Positions 52,538 through 62,434 of a DNA stretch of 64,000 bases are shown one piece after another; the stretch's first letter is position 1, and each line of letters opens with the position of its first letter. Under the pieces are notes generated by a model. It had not been told where the DNA came from. It saw only the letters and a list, made by a program, of their open reading frames with translations, and did not search any database. This DNA comes from JAGDMJ01 sp963809695 (GTDB lineage: Bacteria > Bacteroidota > Ignavibacteria > UBA10030 > UBA6906). Position numbers and translations under genes: made by a program. The DNA lies in contig CAWEKI010000010.1 in NCBI GenBank assembly GCA_963809695.1, forward strand, positions 124,001 to 188,000, in the 5' to 3' direction.

Positions 52538-54912
52538 CCGAACCGGCCAAGACGGAAAAAGCGTCGTCTTCTGATGTGCAGCGGCTTCCGGAGCTTCTGG
52601 CAGTGCTGGAACCGATTCCTGTGGAGGAAGAACCGGGGAAATATCGTGTTGTTCTTTCTGCTCCTCTCGCGGGGGAGATCACACTCCTCGTGGAGTGCAG
52701 GGCCAGAGAATTCCCATTCGACACGTACTGTCGTTTTGTCCGGCATCAGGGGGAAACCCGCCCCTATACATTTTCAGCAATGGAATTCCATGAACGCCCG
52801 CCCGGGATCCGTCTGGGGCCGTGGCCTGGCTGGCGAGGAATTCCAGAGTTCCCCGTCATCTCAGTCTCGTGCGGAACTGATGATGTAAAGCTCCAGCCGT
52901 CGTTGTGGGGGGATGAGATCACTTGTGGAATCCTCCGGGTTGTTGGCCGCCTGGTTGATGGCGCCGAGGGAGTCGTGACGTTCACCTCTTCTGATTCGCG
53001 GATCATTCCCCGCCGGGTATCCGTTTATTGCACGCGGGCGCTGAAAGCTCGCTTACATCCTGCGGGACTTGTGCCGGAATTCGCAGGTGTGCATCCTCGC
53101 CTCCTGATCACGCCAGAGCAGATACCGCATCTTCGCACGCGGGCCGCCGGCTCGCATCGGATGCTCTGGCTGAAGCTCGTCACGCTTTGGAACAATCGTC
53201 ACCTTCCATTCCAAAGGACCACTGAGTCAAAATGTGTCCCGGGTCTCGAGCGTCTCTCCGGGGAAGACCGAGTGCTCATCTCGGCCTTCATTGCACTTAT
53301 TTCTGAAGAGAAGGAAGCCCTCCAACAGGCCCTCGCTTGCTACGCCGCGTACGTTCAAGAGACGGGGAGTCAGGGCTTTGAACCTCTTGGCATTGACACC
53401 CAGGCCGGTGAGGTGCTCTTCATCCTGGCTCTGGCGTATGACTGGCTGTTTCCTTGGATGCCTGAGTCTGAGAGGACGACCGCATGGAAACAGATCGAAC
53501 ACGTGGCTGGAATCTGCGGTTCGTACCTGGGTCCTGAGCGCAGAGATTACGGCCAGGCACATTATCTGGGGTGTGGCCTTGGACTGTTGGCCTATTCGTT
53601 TCTCGCGTTGGATAATGGCTCGGATGCTCTGGCGTGGACAGCTGAGCTTCGCGGTGCCCTGGATTGTGCCCTGGAGCTTCTGTCGGACGACGGCTCCTAT
53701 CCGCATGGCATCAATCTCTGGATCTATGAATTCGGCTTTCTCCTTCGCTGGTTCGAGCTTCTTCGTGCTTGTGCGGGGGATGACCTGTGGAAATCCGCTG
53801 CGCGGGCACTGGAGAGGGCGGCTGAGTTTCGCGCGGCAACTCTTTCAAGCGATGCCCGGCGCGGGATAACCTTCGGCGATCCTCAATACCGCGTCGGCGG
53901 GGACAGTTGGTGTCATTTTCTGATCGCGTCAAGAACGGGATCGGGTCTGGCGCAGTGGGTGGGCGAGCGGCTCCTTGATCTGCCGCACAACGGGGTGGAC
54001 TTCCGCAGCGTCCCTGCCCGAAGGCGGGTGTATGAGTTCCTTTTTTTCGATTCTGCGGTGACACCAGTTGCTCCGACCAACGGAGTGCGGTCTTTCGCCG
54101 AGATTGGTCAGGTGACGATCCGGTCTGCGCGGACACTCTTCACAATGCGTGCAGGTCCGCCGCTTGGTCGAAAGCGCTATGCTGCAGGAGAGTATGGGGC
54201 TTATGGGCACAGCGATCCCGCGAATGGCTCGTTTCTGGTGGAACATGATGGCAGATTCGTTGCATCCGGACCGGGGCCGGTGTACCGGCGCGACACCGCG
54301 TTGCATAACATTGTCACAATTGACGGACAGGGCCAGGTGGGAGATTCTTCGGTCTGGCTCCCGGATTTCTTTCCTCCTGAGGTTCTCCCCCCGGTCCCTG
54401 GCGTGGAATCCGATGGTGTGAGCGCCTCGCTGACTGCTGAACTGACAAAAGCGTATCTCCCTCATTTGGGAGTTGACCGCTACACGAGAGCGATGTTCAT
54501 AGATCCCGAGCGCGTTGTGCTTGGAGTGGACACCCTCGCATGTCATAGCACGCGGTCGATCGAATGGAATAGTCATTCATGGGTTCCCTTCAAACTGTTG
54601 TCGGGAGACAACCCGTTGGTGTTTGACCTTGGAGGGGATGTCCGACTCGTCGTGTTTGCCCCGATGAAGGCCCAGTTGGAGCTGGGCCTGTCGGAGTTCA
54701 TTCCCGCATATCCAAACGACGGCACGCGAGACTACCGCTGTGCAGTCAAGGCGCGATCCAGTAAAGCACAGTTTGTGTGGTGCTACTTGCTGACTGCGCA
54801 ATCCCTTCCGCACATCCATGCCGGAACAAAGGACACCCTTGTGCTCGAGATGGAAGACGGCCTCAGGTTGGACTTCGACGGGCGACGGCTGCGATCAGGG
54901 GGGATTCAATGA
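52534..54912 (+). CDS. Heparinase II/III-like polysaccharide lyase family protein
   Basis: The 792-residue product has a beta-sandwich N-terminus (about 1-165), a toroid start HPRLLITPEQIPHLRTRAAG, several helical-toroid stretches (EAEVLFILALAYDWLFPWMP-like, GQAHYLGCGLGLLAYSFLAL), and the heparinase II/III sandwich: GHSDPANGSFLVEHDGRFV, then ALHNIVTIDGQGQ. Heparinase-type enzymes eliminate uronic-acid-containing glycans. There is no signal peptide, so it would degrade imported oligosaccharides. Whether the catalytic Tyr/His are intact was not verified. Confidence 0.75.
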   Translation: MTEPAKTEKASSSDVQRLPELLAVLEPIPVEEEPGKYRVVLSAPLAGEITLLVECRAREFPFDTYCRFVRHQGETRPYTFSAMEFHERPPGIRLGPWPGWRGIPEFPVISVSCGTDDVKLQPSLWGDEITCGILRVVGRLVDGAEGVVTFTSSDSRIIPRRVSVYCTRALKARLHPAGLVPEFAGVHPRLLITPEQIPHLRTRAAGSHRMLWLKLVTLWNNRHLPFQRTTESKCVPGLERLSGEDRVLISAFIALISEEKEALQQALACYAAYVQETGSQGFEPLGIDTQAGEVLFILALAYDWLFPWMPESERTTAWKQIEHVAGICGSYLGPERRDYGQAHYLGCGLGLLAYSFLALDNGSDALAWTAELRGALDCALELLSDDGSYPHGINLWIYEFGFLLRWFELLRACAGDDLWKSAARALERAAEFRAATLSSDARRGITFGDPQYRVGGDSWCHFLIASRTGSGLAQWVGERLLDLPHNGVDFRSVPARRRVYEFLFFDSAVTPVAPTNGVRSFAEIGQVTIRSARTLFTMRAGPPLGRKRYAAGEYGAYGHSDPANGSFLVEHDGRFVASGPGPVYRRDTALHNIVTIDGQGQVGDSSVWLPDFFPPEVLPPVPGVESDGVSASLTAELTKAYLPHLGVDRYTRAMFIDPERVVLGVDTLACHSTRSIEWNSHSWVPFKLLSGDNPLVFDLGGDVRLVVFAPMKAQLELGLSEFIPAYPNDGTRDYRCAVKARSSKAQFVWCYLLTAQSLPHIHAGTKDTLVLEMEDGLRLDFDGRRLRSGGIQ

Positions 54913-57344
54913 TCGTGCATCCCGAGGAATACGCGGACCGGGGGTGCTGGATCTCGGACGACCGGGTATACGCCTTCGTGTCGTCAGCGATCGCCGGCAT
55001 CGCAGAGATTGGGTATCACGGCGCCCAGCCTACGAGCCGCAATGCGCGCATCTTTGTGTCCGCAACCGGCGTTTGCCGGTTCGCAGTCTCGACCGGTGCG
55101 GGCATCCAACACCAGCTTGCCTTTGACGAATTCGACTGGTCTCCCGGGTCGATCCACGTGCTGGCCTCAAGCCCGATCGGATCCCTCCGGCTCGAAATCA
55201 GTACGTCAGGACGGAACATCACTGTCGCCGCTGACGATGTCACGGGGGAGATGAGATCGCTCACGGTTCAGTTGGACAAAAGATCGCTCTTCACCGGGGT
55301 GCACGGGCGGCGGACGTGGAGCAAGCGTCCTGGCAAAACGGGGTGGGCAAGATTCTCATTGCGTGACCAAATCCTCCTTGACGAGTGGATGAAAAGGGAG
55401 GGGCCGTACGGAAGCGACTTCCTGATTCCGGAGCCGCTCCGCCGCCGGATTTATCGACGGCGGGTCCGTTCGGGCTCTGCAACGTCGGGGGATCTTCTTC
55501 CGGAATTCCAGGACTCGCCCCTCCCGATCTATGACGCGCAGATTCAAGTTGACATGGGCGGGAAAGCCTATGATGTCAGCGAGACCGGCGAGTTGACACT
55601 CTTCACGACACCCATTGCCGGGGCAACCAGCCCTGTCTCTCCTTTTATGGTTTGCTTCGATGCGGATGTGGACATACGAATGAGCGGAGAACTTGGTGGG
55701 GTGGAGTCTGCAAAAGTCACGTCCAAACCCCCAAGCACGCCGGCCGTGGTTCCCACCATGCGTCTTCCGGGGTTCAGACGAATCGAAGAGTTTTTCTCGA
55801 CGGTTCCAGGATTAGTTGAGTCCTGTGTGGTCCGGGACTACGGCATTCCCCGGGCTACACCCGGAGGCTATTACTGGATCTGGGCGTGGGACGCAATGGT
55901 CACTGCGCTGGCGGCTTTGCGCTGGGGCGCTACCGGCCTTGCCGAACGCACGGCGCAATTTGTCGAAGCACACCGGGACGAGGATTGCATCCCGATGCGA
56001 TGGACACATTCGCTGGACCCGCTGGATTCTCAGACGCGGGGTGCGCTTGAAACTCTCCTTGGTTCGCTTGTGTACTCCCTGGCGCGAGAGATGCAAGGCG
56101 GAACGATGTTGATCCAGACCTACCCTCGGATGGTTAACCATCTAGAGGAGATTACGGCGCGCTGTGATCGGCGGGGGCTATTCCCGAACATCGGATTCTA
56201 CCCTGACCTTCCTCTGCGTTTCGGGCGGACAGAGGGAAGTGCGGTTGCGATGGAAATCGCTGCCTTCTATGCATTCTGCCGTGTGTGCGAAAACAGCGCC
56301 CTCCATTTAGGGGATCAAGACACCGCCCGGCTTGCCGAACACATGATGTCGGTACTGGAACATTCGTTCCTTGAAGTCTTCTGGGACAAGAGGCGGAACT
56401 TTCTGGTCGATGCTGTCGATAGGAAAACGGGCTTTCGCAACCTGAGTTATCCGCTCTTCACCATGCTTTTTCTGCACCATTCTCCGGCACTTCAGTTGAT
56501 CCGGAGCCACATGACACCGTCGGCGAACTTCATTGCAAAGCATCTTGTCACTCCCGCCGGCATGCGGCTTGTGCCGGCGTGGGACCGGAACGCTGGTTCG
56601 GAAACAGTTTCCGGGGCCTGGTATCCCCATTGGGATGCTTATGCGATAAGCCTGCTTCGGCGGACAGGATCTTCCGCCGAGATTATCACCTGGCTTGGGA
56701 GTGTCGAGCACGCACTCGAACGACTGGGGTATGCGCCGGAATACCTGTCTCTCAGTCCTTCATTGGCGAGGGATCCTGCAGCCTGGCTCGGACATGGATC
56801 GGCCTCCAATCTGAATTGTGCGACCGGCTGGTATCAGGCCCTGTTGGGAGGAGTATTCGGGTTGGCATTCGACCCGGGCGGCTTGACGATTGTGCCTCTC
56901 GGTCTTCCCCTGGGGGAAACTGTTGTCACCGGAATCTACCATCTCGGAACCCGTTGGAATGTCAAGTCCAGGCATACGGGAGGCAGGCTGCAGGAACTTC
57001 GCGTGGATGGTCAGGTGCAGGAAGGTTGTCTGAAGTTGCCGAAAGGGTGCCACGATGGTGGGGAACATCACATCGAACTCCTCTACGGAGAAACGCTGCC
57101 CGGACCGCACTTCGTGGAGCTGGCGAATGCGGAGGTCCTGGCAGTTGATTCTCGTTCGAATAGCGTCGAGGTTGTGGTTCATGCACTTGGCCAGGTAGAC
57201 CTGGTTTTTTCCGCGCCCACAGATTGGTTCTTGACCGTAGATGGCAAGCGTGTTGGTGCGGTCAGATCAGAGCTGGAGGGACGCTGCTCGGCAAGTTTGC
57301 CCATGGCAGGGGAGCATTCCGTGCGCATTTCGGGTCACGTATAA
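54909..57344 (+). CDS. Large (alpha/alpha)6 glycosidase, GH63/debranching-like
   Basis: The 811-residue product starts at ATG 54909, overlapping the upstream stop. It has a beta-sandwich N-terminus and a six-hairpin catalytic domain. Diagnostic pieces are GGYYWIWAWDAMVTALA (Trp-Trp-Asp catalytic entry of GH63/GH37-like enzymes), RWTHSLDPLDSQTRG and SGAWYPHWDAYAISLL. A strand-rich tail of about 120 residues follows. The probable activity is release of a terminal alpha-linked sugar; specificity is not deducible. No export signal. It ends the operon, and no T-run terminator follows, though CCTGTC-ACCTG-GACAGG (57428-57444) can form a hairpin. Confidence 0.7.
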   Translation: MIVHPEEYADRGCWISDDRVYAFVSSAIAGIAEIGYHGAQPTSRNARIFVSATGVCRFAVSTGAGIQHQLAFDEFDWSPGSIHVLASSPIGSLRLEISTSGRNITVAADDVTGEMRSLTVQLDKRSLFTGVHGRRTWSKRPGKTGWARFSLRDQILLDEWMKREGPYGSDFLIPEPLRRRIYRRRVRSGSATSGDLLPEFQDSPLPIYDAQIQVDMGGKAYDVSETGELTLFTTPIAGATSPVSPFMVCFDADVDIRMSGELGGVESAKVTSKPPSTPAVVPTMRLPGFRRIEEFFSTVPGLVESCVVRDYGIPRATPGGYYWIWAWDAMVTALAALRWGATGLAERTAQFVEAHRDEDCIPMRWTHSLDPLDSQTRGALETLLGSLVYSLAREMQGGTMLIQTYPRMVNHLEEITARCDRRGLFPNIGFYPDLPLRFGRTEGSAVAMEIAAFYAFCRVCENSALHLGDQDTARLAEHMMSVLEHSFLEVFWDKRRNFLVDAVDRKTGFRNLSYPLFTMLFLHHSPALQLIRSHMTPSANFIAKHLVTPAGMRLVPAWDRNAGSETVSGAWYPHWDAYAISLLRRTGSSAEIITWLGSVEHALERLGYAPEYLSLSPSLARDPAAWLGHGSASNLNCATGWYQALLGGVFGLAFDPGGLTIVPLGLPLGETVVTGIYHLGTRWNVKSRHTGGRLQELRVDGQVQEGCLKLPKGCHDGGEHHIELLYGETLPGPHFVELANAEVLAVDSRSNSVEVVVHALGQVDLVFSAPTDWFLTVDGKRVGAVRSELEGRCSASLPMAGEHSVRISGHV

Positions 57345-57544
57345 TCCCCCACCCACGTCCGAATTCAACACTTTACAGGAGATCTTTCTTCGAATGCGGG
57401 AACGCTTTATGGCTGCGCTTTGTTATACCTGTCACCTGGACAGGGCATCACCATGTGACGGCGCGCAATTGCAGCGTGACCAGGCGCAAACGCCAATCAT
57501 GTCATAGGTGATATCAAGCATCTGTAGGAATTCCGTCCTTGCAC

Positions 57545-57582
57545 GTCATGTAATTTGTCATTATGATGACTTATTACACGAC
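57545..57582. repeat. Inverted repeat upstream of a type IX cargo gene
   Basis: GTCATGTAAT (57545-57554) and ATTACACGAC (57573-57582) are complementary at nine of ten positions, with a smaller GTCAT/ATGAC stem inside. They lie in the 384-bp gap between the glycan operon and the gene at 57729. The half-site TTACACGA also appears at 36659 by the truncated regulator. The rest of this gap shows no gene. Confidence 0.4.
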
Positions 57583-57728
57583 GAACATCTTCTCTACCTT
57601 CAAGATTCATAAGTCAAAGTAACATCCCGGGTTCACAGGCGAGATCGTCGTCTCGTTTACCGGCCCGTCGCTTTCCGTTTGTCGAAATTCATTCTCCAAA
57701 CCATCATTCACTCGAGAAGGAGGTAGCC

Positions 57729-60700
57729 ATGAGATACGCCCGACGCGTTCTATGGCATGCGCTGTCATATCTGCTGCTCATCATGTGCGGAATGAACATG
57801 AGCAATGGCCAGGTTAATTTTACCCAGCCACAGCCCGGTGATGTCTATCGTGAGTACTCAAAAGCAATGACGCCACCGATGGGTGAGCAGTGGCGCGTTA
57901 CCGATCCTAACGTCAACCTGAGCTTGTATCCTCAAGCGGCACCGTTCTTGCCGAATCCCACCCTGCATTTGACTGTCAGCGATCTATCAGGAGCCACCCG
58001 CGCGGAGGCGGTGCTGACAATTTGGGGGGGCCACGTTGGGACTGCGGGGAAAGCGATTCGCTTCAACGGACACAACTGGATTCCCATACCTGAGCTAGGA
58101 GCGAGTAATGGGATTCCGGCAGGCCATTCGGGGCAGTGCTACATCAGCGAGTACAATGTCACCGTACCGGTGTCTCTCGCTGATCTTGTGCAGGGGGATA
58201 ACACCTTTCAGGGGACCAACTCTGGCCAAACATGCTACAGTTTTCAGTGGGGTCAACATGGGGTCTACGCGGTCATCGTGCGTGTGTACTACAGTTCCAG
58301 CAAGCCTCATGCGACAGGGCAGATCACCTCACCGGCCTCGGGGAGCACATTCGGAGAATTCCCCACGGTGGCGGCAACTGTAAACGGCAGCGCCAGCCGC
58401 GTGGATTTTCTCGCGTACTACGACGGGTATGACACGGATGGAGATGGCAAATACCTGGAGTACCACCATGATTACGAAGTGGGATACAATGAGACCCAGG
58501 TGACGATCAAGAACCACGTGGGCAGCGTAACGGGCGGGGGGCCGTATTCACGCTCATGGGACAACACGTGGGTTCCTGATCAGTCTGGCATGAAGCTTCT
58601 GGCACGTATTCAGGATGGGAATGGAGTATGGTACGTGACCCCCGAGGTGACGAACCTGACGCTTGCACGGAGCGGCAGCTTTGTACGCTTCTACAAACCG
58701 CAAGACGTGCCTGAGCGGGCGTGGGCGAGGGGTGATTTGCCTGTTGTCAACACGAGGGTGACGATCCCTGCAGGGGACAATCTGGCAAACGCCACATCAG
58801 CAATGATGTTCTTTCGGATATGGAACGGCATTGACACGTATGCTGGGTTCCCCGATGGGAATCCAACCCATTACCGCAGGTTGAACAACTATACGACGCC
58901 GGATTTCGGCTTGAGCCATTATTATTCCTATGATTTACTGAACGTTCCGACCGGGAACTTGGTGTCCGGAACGAACAACTTCTATTTCTATTCATCAACC
59001 ACGGCTCATCACGGAATCGAGATTCTCTGGCCGGGCCCGGGGCTGATGGTGCGCTATGGCGGAGCACCGGCGAACTTGCCTCCAAGCATTACACAGCATC
59101 CGGTCAACCGAACCGTATCTGAGGGGCAGACCGCAACGTTTTCAGTCGGTGCGTCGGGAACGCTTCCATTGTCGTACCAGTGGCAGAAGAACAATTCAAA
59201 TATCGGCGGGGCGACGAGCTCCAGCTACACAACTCCTGCCGTAACCCTGAGCGACAATAATGCGACGTTCCGCTGCGTGGTGACAAATAATTACGGGACA
59301 GCAACCAGCAACCCCGCGACTCTGACAGTGTCGACGGGTGGAGGAGGCGGGGGAGCGAACGTGCTGACCAATGGTAGCTTTGAGTCCGGTACCACAGGGT
59401 GGACCTTTTATACGAACGGTGTGGGAGGCTTCAGCACTGTGAGTCCGGGTACCAATGGAGCAGTGGCTGGTCGGGTGAGCATATCCACTGCGGGAACCAA
59501 CGTGCAATTGTTCCAGTCGGGCATTACCCTGGAACCCTCTGCGCAATACACGTTGACGTTTGACGCGTATGCCACTTCTGGTCGTTCCATTGCAGTTTCG
59601 CTACAGCAACATGGGTCACCCTATACGAACTACGGACTACGCTCGCAGCTCTTTGCTCTTGGGACATCATGGCAGACCTTCTCAGTGACATTCACCACGA
59701 GCGGGTTCTCCAGCACCGTGAGCGATGGCCGGCTGATGTTTTGGTTTGCAGATGTCGATGCAGCCGGAGACCAGTATTTCTTCGACAACGTCATGCTGAC
59801 CACCGGAGGGGGCGGGACACCTACGGGACCAACCATAACGAGTCAGCCCGCGAACAAGAGCGTTTCCGTGGGCCAGACTGCGACGTTTAGTGTCGGAGCG
59901 TCCGGGACAGCACCTCTCTCCTATCAGTGGCAAAAGAACAACTCAGATATTGGCGGGGCGACGAGCTCAAGTTATACCACGCCCGCGGTGACGTTGGGCG
60001 ATAATAACGCGACCTTCCGCTGCGTGGTGAAGAACAACTATGGAACTGCCACGAGCAACGCGGCCACGCTGACCGTAACGACTGGAGGGGGCGGTGGTGG
60101 AACAAATGTGCTTGCCAACGGCAGTTTTGAATCTGGAACGAGCGGTTGGACATTCTACACGAACGGGAGCGGTACATTCGCCACAGTATCGCCGGGCACG
60201 GATGGCTCTTCGGCTGGGCGGGTCTCGATTGCCACCGCGGGAACCAACGTGCAACTCTTTCAATACGGTTTCTCCCTGGAGGCCAATACCCAGTACACGC
60301 TGAAGTTCGATGCCTACGCCAGCTCGGGCAGGGCCATCAAAGTGACTCTCCAGAAGCATGGATCGCCCTACACGAACTACGGCTTGAATGCGCAGCCATT
60401 TACCCTCGGGACCTCCTGGCAGACGTTTACCGTAACGTTCACCACCGGCGGGTTCTCAGGCACAGTGACGGATCCCCGGTTGATGATTTGGCTGGCGGAT
60501 GTAGATGTCGCCGGAGACCAGTACTTCTTCGACAACATCGTCCTGAGCAAGGTGGGTGGCGGCGGAGGATCCACAACCAACGCTCTGGCCAATGGAAGCT
60601 TCGAATCGGGGACGACGGGATGGACCTTCTACACGAACGGATCAGGCGGAATTGCGACGTTCAGCCCGGGGACTCAGGGTGCATCGGCCGCCCGGATAAA

Positions 60701-61376
60701 CATCGCCACCGCAGGGACAAATGTGCAGCTGTACCAGTCCGGGTTCACGCTGGAACCGAGCACGCCGTATGTGTTGTCATTTGATGCGTATGCGAATGCC
60801 AGCAGGACCATCACGGTGTCATTGCAGAAGCATGTGGCTCCTTACACGAATTACGGTCTGAATGCCAGGCCGTTCACTCTCGGCACCTCCTGGCAGAATT
60901 TCTCGGCTTCATTCACGACAAGTGGTTTTTCGGGCATTGTGACTGACCCGCGCCTGATGGTCTGGTTGGCCGATGTGGATGTTGCCGGAGATCAGTACTC
61001 CTTCGACAACTTTGTGCTAAGCAAGGCCGCGAGCGGATCGCCGGAGGTGATGGCAGCTGGGCCTGTCGTCAATGAACGTCCAACGACTCGAGGCATTTCC
61101 GATATCTATCCCAATCCGTTCAATCCTTCAACGAATATCCGCTACGTGCTCACGGAGCCGTCGATTGTGACGTTGCGGGTGTACTCGGTCCTGGGTCAGG
61201 AAGTGGCCACACTCGTCAATGCCTCCCAGGGCATTGGCGTATACTCGGTAGTCTGGGATGGCCGGAATAGCAACGGCAATTCTATGGGGAGTGGCGTGTA
61301 TATCTGCAGAATGATGGCCACAGGGGGGCGAGGGGAGCCGATAGTGAGTGTCAAGAGGATGCTGCTTGTGAAGTAA
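57729..61376 (+). CDS. Type IX-secreted Ig/CBM repeat protein
   Basis: The 1215-residue product has a strong AAGGAGG site and a signal peptide (NG-Q). About 450 residues form a beta-rich N-terminal region with CBM or lectin character (VNFTQPQPGDVY, GYDTDGDGKYLEYHHDYEVG). Then come Ig-like 1 (about 451-537), CBM4/9-like 1 (544-695), Ig-like 2 (699-785), CBM 2 (793-940), CBM 3 (953-1100) and a type IX domain (NPFNPSTNIRY, YSVLGQEVATLV). Poly-Gly linkers separate them. It probably binds polysaccharide at the cell surface, and it follows the glycan operon. No catalytic domain is evident. Confidence 0.85.
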   Translation: MRYARRVLWHALSYLLLIMCGMNMSNGQVNFTQPQPGDVYREYSKAMTPPMGEQWRVTDPNVNLSLYPQAAPFLPNPTLHLTVSDLSGATRAEAVLTIWGGHVGTAGKAIRFNGHNWIPIPELGASNGIPAGHSGQCYISEYNVTVPVSLADLVQGDNTFQGTNSGQTCYSFQWGQHGVYAVIVRVYYSSSKPHATGQITSPASGSTFGEFPTVAATVNGSASRVDFLAYYDGYDTDGDGKYLEYHHDYEVGYNETQVTIKNHVGSVTGGGPYSRSWDNTWVPDQSGMKLLARIQDGNGVWYVTPEVTNLTLARSGSFVRFYKPQDVPERAWARGDLPVVNTRVTIPAGDNLANATSAMMFFRIWNGIDTYAGFPDGNPTHYRRLNNYTTPDFGLSHYYSYDLLNVPTGNLVSGTNNFYFYSSTTAHHGIEILWPGPGLMVRYGGAPANLPPSITQHPVNRTVSEGQTATFSVGASGTLPLSYQWQKNNSNIGGATSSSYTTPAVTLSDNNATFRCVVTNNYGTATSNPATLTVSTGGGGGGANVLTNGSFESGTTGWTFYTNGVGGFSTVSPGTNGAVAGRVSISTAGTNVQLFQSGITLEPSAQYTLTFDAYATSGRSIAVSLQQHGSPYTNYGLRSQLFALGTSWQTFSVTFTTSGFSSTVSDGRLMFWFADVDAAGDQYFFDNVMLTTGGGGTPTGPTITSQPANKSVSVGQTATFSVGASGTAPLSYQWQKNNSDIGGATSSSYTTPAVTLGDNNATFRCVVKNNYGTATSNAATLTVTTGGGGGGTNVLANGSFESGTSGWTFYTNGSGTFATVSPGTDGSSAGRVSIATAGTNVQLFQYGFSLEANTQYTLKFDAYASSGRAIKVTLQKHGSPYTNYGLNAQPFTLGTSWQTFTVTFTTGGFSGTVTDPRLMIWLADVDVAGDQYFFDNIVLSKVGGGGGSTTNALANGSFESGTTGWTFYTNGSGGIATFSPGTQGASAARINIATAGTNVQLYQSGFTLEPSTPYVLSFDAYANASRTITVSLQKHVAPYTNYGLNARPFTLGTSWQNFSASFTTSGFSGIVTDPRLMVWLADVDVAGDQYSFDNFVLSKAASGSPEVMAAGPVVNERPTTRGISDIYPNPFNPSTNIRYVLTEPSIVTLRVYSVLGQEVATLVNASQGIGVYSVVWDGRNSNGNSMGSGVYICRMMATGGRGEPIVSVKRMLLVK
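59083..61026 (+). repeat. Near-identical Ig-like and CBM-like coding repeats
   Basis: Two Ig-like copies (about 59083-59335 and 59825-60082) and three CBM-like copies (about 59358-59805, 60105-60552, 60583-61026) are recognisably similar at DNA level. Shared text includes GGTGGAGGAGG-like linkers, CAGTGGCA, ATGCGTATGCCA-type strings and ACGAACTACGG. This indicates recent internal duplication of domains. Confidence 0.7.
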
Positions 61377-61401
61377 GCATCAGAGACTTGCACGACATTT
61401 G

Positions 61402-61434
61402 CACAAGACCCCGCTCGCAAGGCGGGGTCTTGTG
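61402..61434 (+). terminator. Strong terminator hairpin
   Basis: CACAAGACCCCGC (61402-61414) pairs with GCGGGGTCTTGTG (61422-61434). No T-run, but the 13-bp stem directly after the type IX cargo gene suggests termination. Confidence 0.75.
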
Positions 61435-61509
61435 TTGGTGGGTGGCTGATCTTTTTGTGCATCTCCGAAAAGTTGTTTACATTTGCGTACCAAACGGTGG
61501 AGGTTCATC

Positions 61510-62361
61510 ATGCGCCTCGATGATCTCAGAAGAAGTGACAATGTTGAGGATCGCCGCGGCATGGGGGGACGCCCCCTTGCTCTTGGCGGCGGACTGCTCG
61601 TTGTGTTGCTCGTCGCATGGCTGTTTGGGGCAAACCCGTTGACGCTGCTCGAGCAGGTCGGCGGCGCAGACGGAACAACGGCCGTCACTGTGCCTTCGGG
61701 GACAGGCAGTCCTGAAGAGGAGAAGACCAAAGACTTCGTTGCTGCTGTCCTCGGGGAGACGGAGGACGTTTGGCGCCTGGAATTCCAAAAGCGAGGGACA
61801 GAGTACCGTGATCCGAAACTCGTACTCTTCAGCGGCTTCGTGCAATCCGCGTGCGGGAATGCCCAATCGGCCACCGGACCTTTCTACTGCCCGGGGGATG
61901 AAAAGGTCTACCTTGACATGACGTTTTTTCGGGAAATGAGCGATCAGCTCGGGGCCTCCGGGGATTTCGCACAGGCGTATGTCATCGCCCACGAGGTGGG
62001 ACATCACGTGCAGAATCTTCTCGGGATAAGTGATAAAGTAGAGGCGATGCGTGCCCGGATGAGCGAGCGGGAATACAACCAGCTTTCCGTGCGCGTGGAG
62101 CTACAGGCTGACTTCTTTGCGGGTGTGTGGGCACGCCAGGCTGATGAGATGAAGAAGGTCCTTGAGCAGGGAGATCTCGAAGAAGCTCTGAACGCCGCGA
62201 GCAGCATTGGAGACGATCGCCTCCAGCGACAGTCGCATGGATATATTGTGCCCGATGCATTTACCCATGGCACGTCGGAGCAACGGGTGCGATGGTTCCG
62301 GCGTGGTTATGAGACGGGGGATATTTCCCAAGGGGATACGTTTTCCGCAAACCCACTTTAG
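61510..62361 (+). CDS. ypfJ: Neutral zinc metallopeptidase, YpfJ-like
   Basis: The 283-residue product starts at MRLDDLRRS with GGAGG upstream (frame from 61483 adds 9 residues). A single membrane segment lies at residues 23-41. The family signature is clear: CPGDEKVYLDMTFF, IAHEVGHHVQNLLG (HExxH zinc site) and VELQADFFAGVWA, with the third metal ligand Glu. It is a membrane-anchored protease of the YpfJ/DUF2342-like neutral zinc metallopeptidase group; its substrates are unknown. A stem-loop separates it from the preceding gene. Confidence 0.9.
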   Translation: MRLDDLRRSDNVEDRRGMGGRPLALGGGLLVVLLVAWLFGANPLTLLEQVGGADGTTAVTVPSGTGSPEEEKTKDFVAAVLGETEDVWRLEFQKRGTEYRDPKLVLFSGFVQSACGNAQSATGPFYCPGDEKVYLDMTFFREMSDQLGASGDFAQAYVIAHEVGHHVQNLLGISDKVEAMRARMSEREYNQLSVRVELQADFFAGVWARQADEMKKVLEQGDLEEALNAASSIGDDRLQRQSHGYIVPDAFTHGTSEQRVRWFRRGYETGDISQGDTFSANPL

Positions 62362-62434
62362 CAAAGGAGCTCGGGTCACCAGACCCGACCTATGCGGAAC
62401 TACAGGAGAAGCCAAGTCAATCGACAAAGGTAAA

